Origin: an uncultured Megasphaera sp.
GTDB taxonomy: Bacteria > Bacillota > Negativicutes > Veillonellales > Megasphaeraceae
Length of the DNA stretch: 5,628 nt
Direction: 5' to 3'
Assembly: GCA_902464195.1 (NCBI GenBank)
Contig: CABQJB010000137.1
Location: forward strand, 1 to 5,628
Shown here: positions 5,611 through 5,628 of the stretch, in pieces
How the letters are laid out: every line of letters starts with the position of its first letter
How positions within the stretch are numbered: the stretch's first letter is position 1
Made by a program: the position numbers and the translations under genes
Notes under the pieces: model-generated
What the model saw: the letters and a program-made list of their open reading frames with translations, nothing else
Told to the model about the DNA's origin: nothing
Databases searched by the model: none

Positions 5611-5628
5611 TTGACAAGAACAACCGTT
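5611..5628 (+). promoter_or_regulatory. Edge of a divergent promoter with a second LexA box
   Basis: A perfect -35 hexamer TTGACA (5611-5616) points rightward. Directly after it is GAACAACCGTT (5618-5628), which is 11 of the 12 bases of the core GAAC-N4-GTTC; the last base falls outside the window. The box would lie between the -35 and the -10 of a gene starting to the right. Its centre is 27 bp from that of the lexA-proximal box. In B. subtilis the gene divergent from lexA is the SOS-induced division inhibitor yneA; a comparable gene is possible here but unseen. Confidence 0.6.

Overview
This 5.6 kb window looks like chromosomal DNA of an anaerobic, moderate-GC Firmicute. The best guess is a Megasphaera-like member of the Negativicutes, from the gene content, codon style, Gram-positive-type LexA boxes and repeat-rich intergenic DNA. 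That placement is an inference; no rRNA or other phylogenetic marker is present.

Layout, left to right. Positions 1-60 hold the rho-independent terminator of an unseen gene to the left. A leader of about 120 nt then precedes a tight rightward four-gene operon (181-3841): asrA, asrB and asrC, the three subunits of the anaerobic (dissimilatory-type) sulfite reductase, followed 10 nt later by a formate/nitrite transporter (FNT) family channel. AsrB should take electrons from NAD(P)H through FAD and a 2Fe-2S centre, AsrA should relay them through 4Fe-4S clusters, and AsrC should reduce sulfite to sulfide at a siroheme-4Fe-4S centre. The FNT protein most plausibly carries hydrosulfide out of the cell. 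This matches the known clostridial arrangement in which a hydrosulfide channel of the FNT family is encoded with asrABC.

Positions 3842-4216 have no gene. They form a mosaic of short repeats and palindromes: a 21-bp-period direct repeat that includes the FNT stop codon, two small hairpins, an 81-bp element with 9-bp inverted ends, a long terminator-like hairpin, a family of AGTTTGTAG repeats that closes into a 67-bp palindrome, and finally a strong bidirectional terminator.

The right part runs leftward. lexA (SOS repressor, 205 aa, all catalytic residues present) is followed after 13 nt by a Crp/Fnr-family regulator gene that converges on the asr operon. The lexA promoter is clear (TTGATT, 17 bp, TATAAT) and a LexA box overlaps its -35. 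A second LexA box and a perfect rightward TTGACA lie at the very right edge, which suggests a divergent SOS gene just outside the window.

I found no completely new system. The points worth a second look are the intergenic repeat mosaic, the pairing of a Crp/Fnr regulator with lexA next to a sulfite reductase operon, and the double SOS box at the edge.
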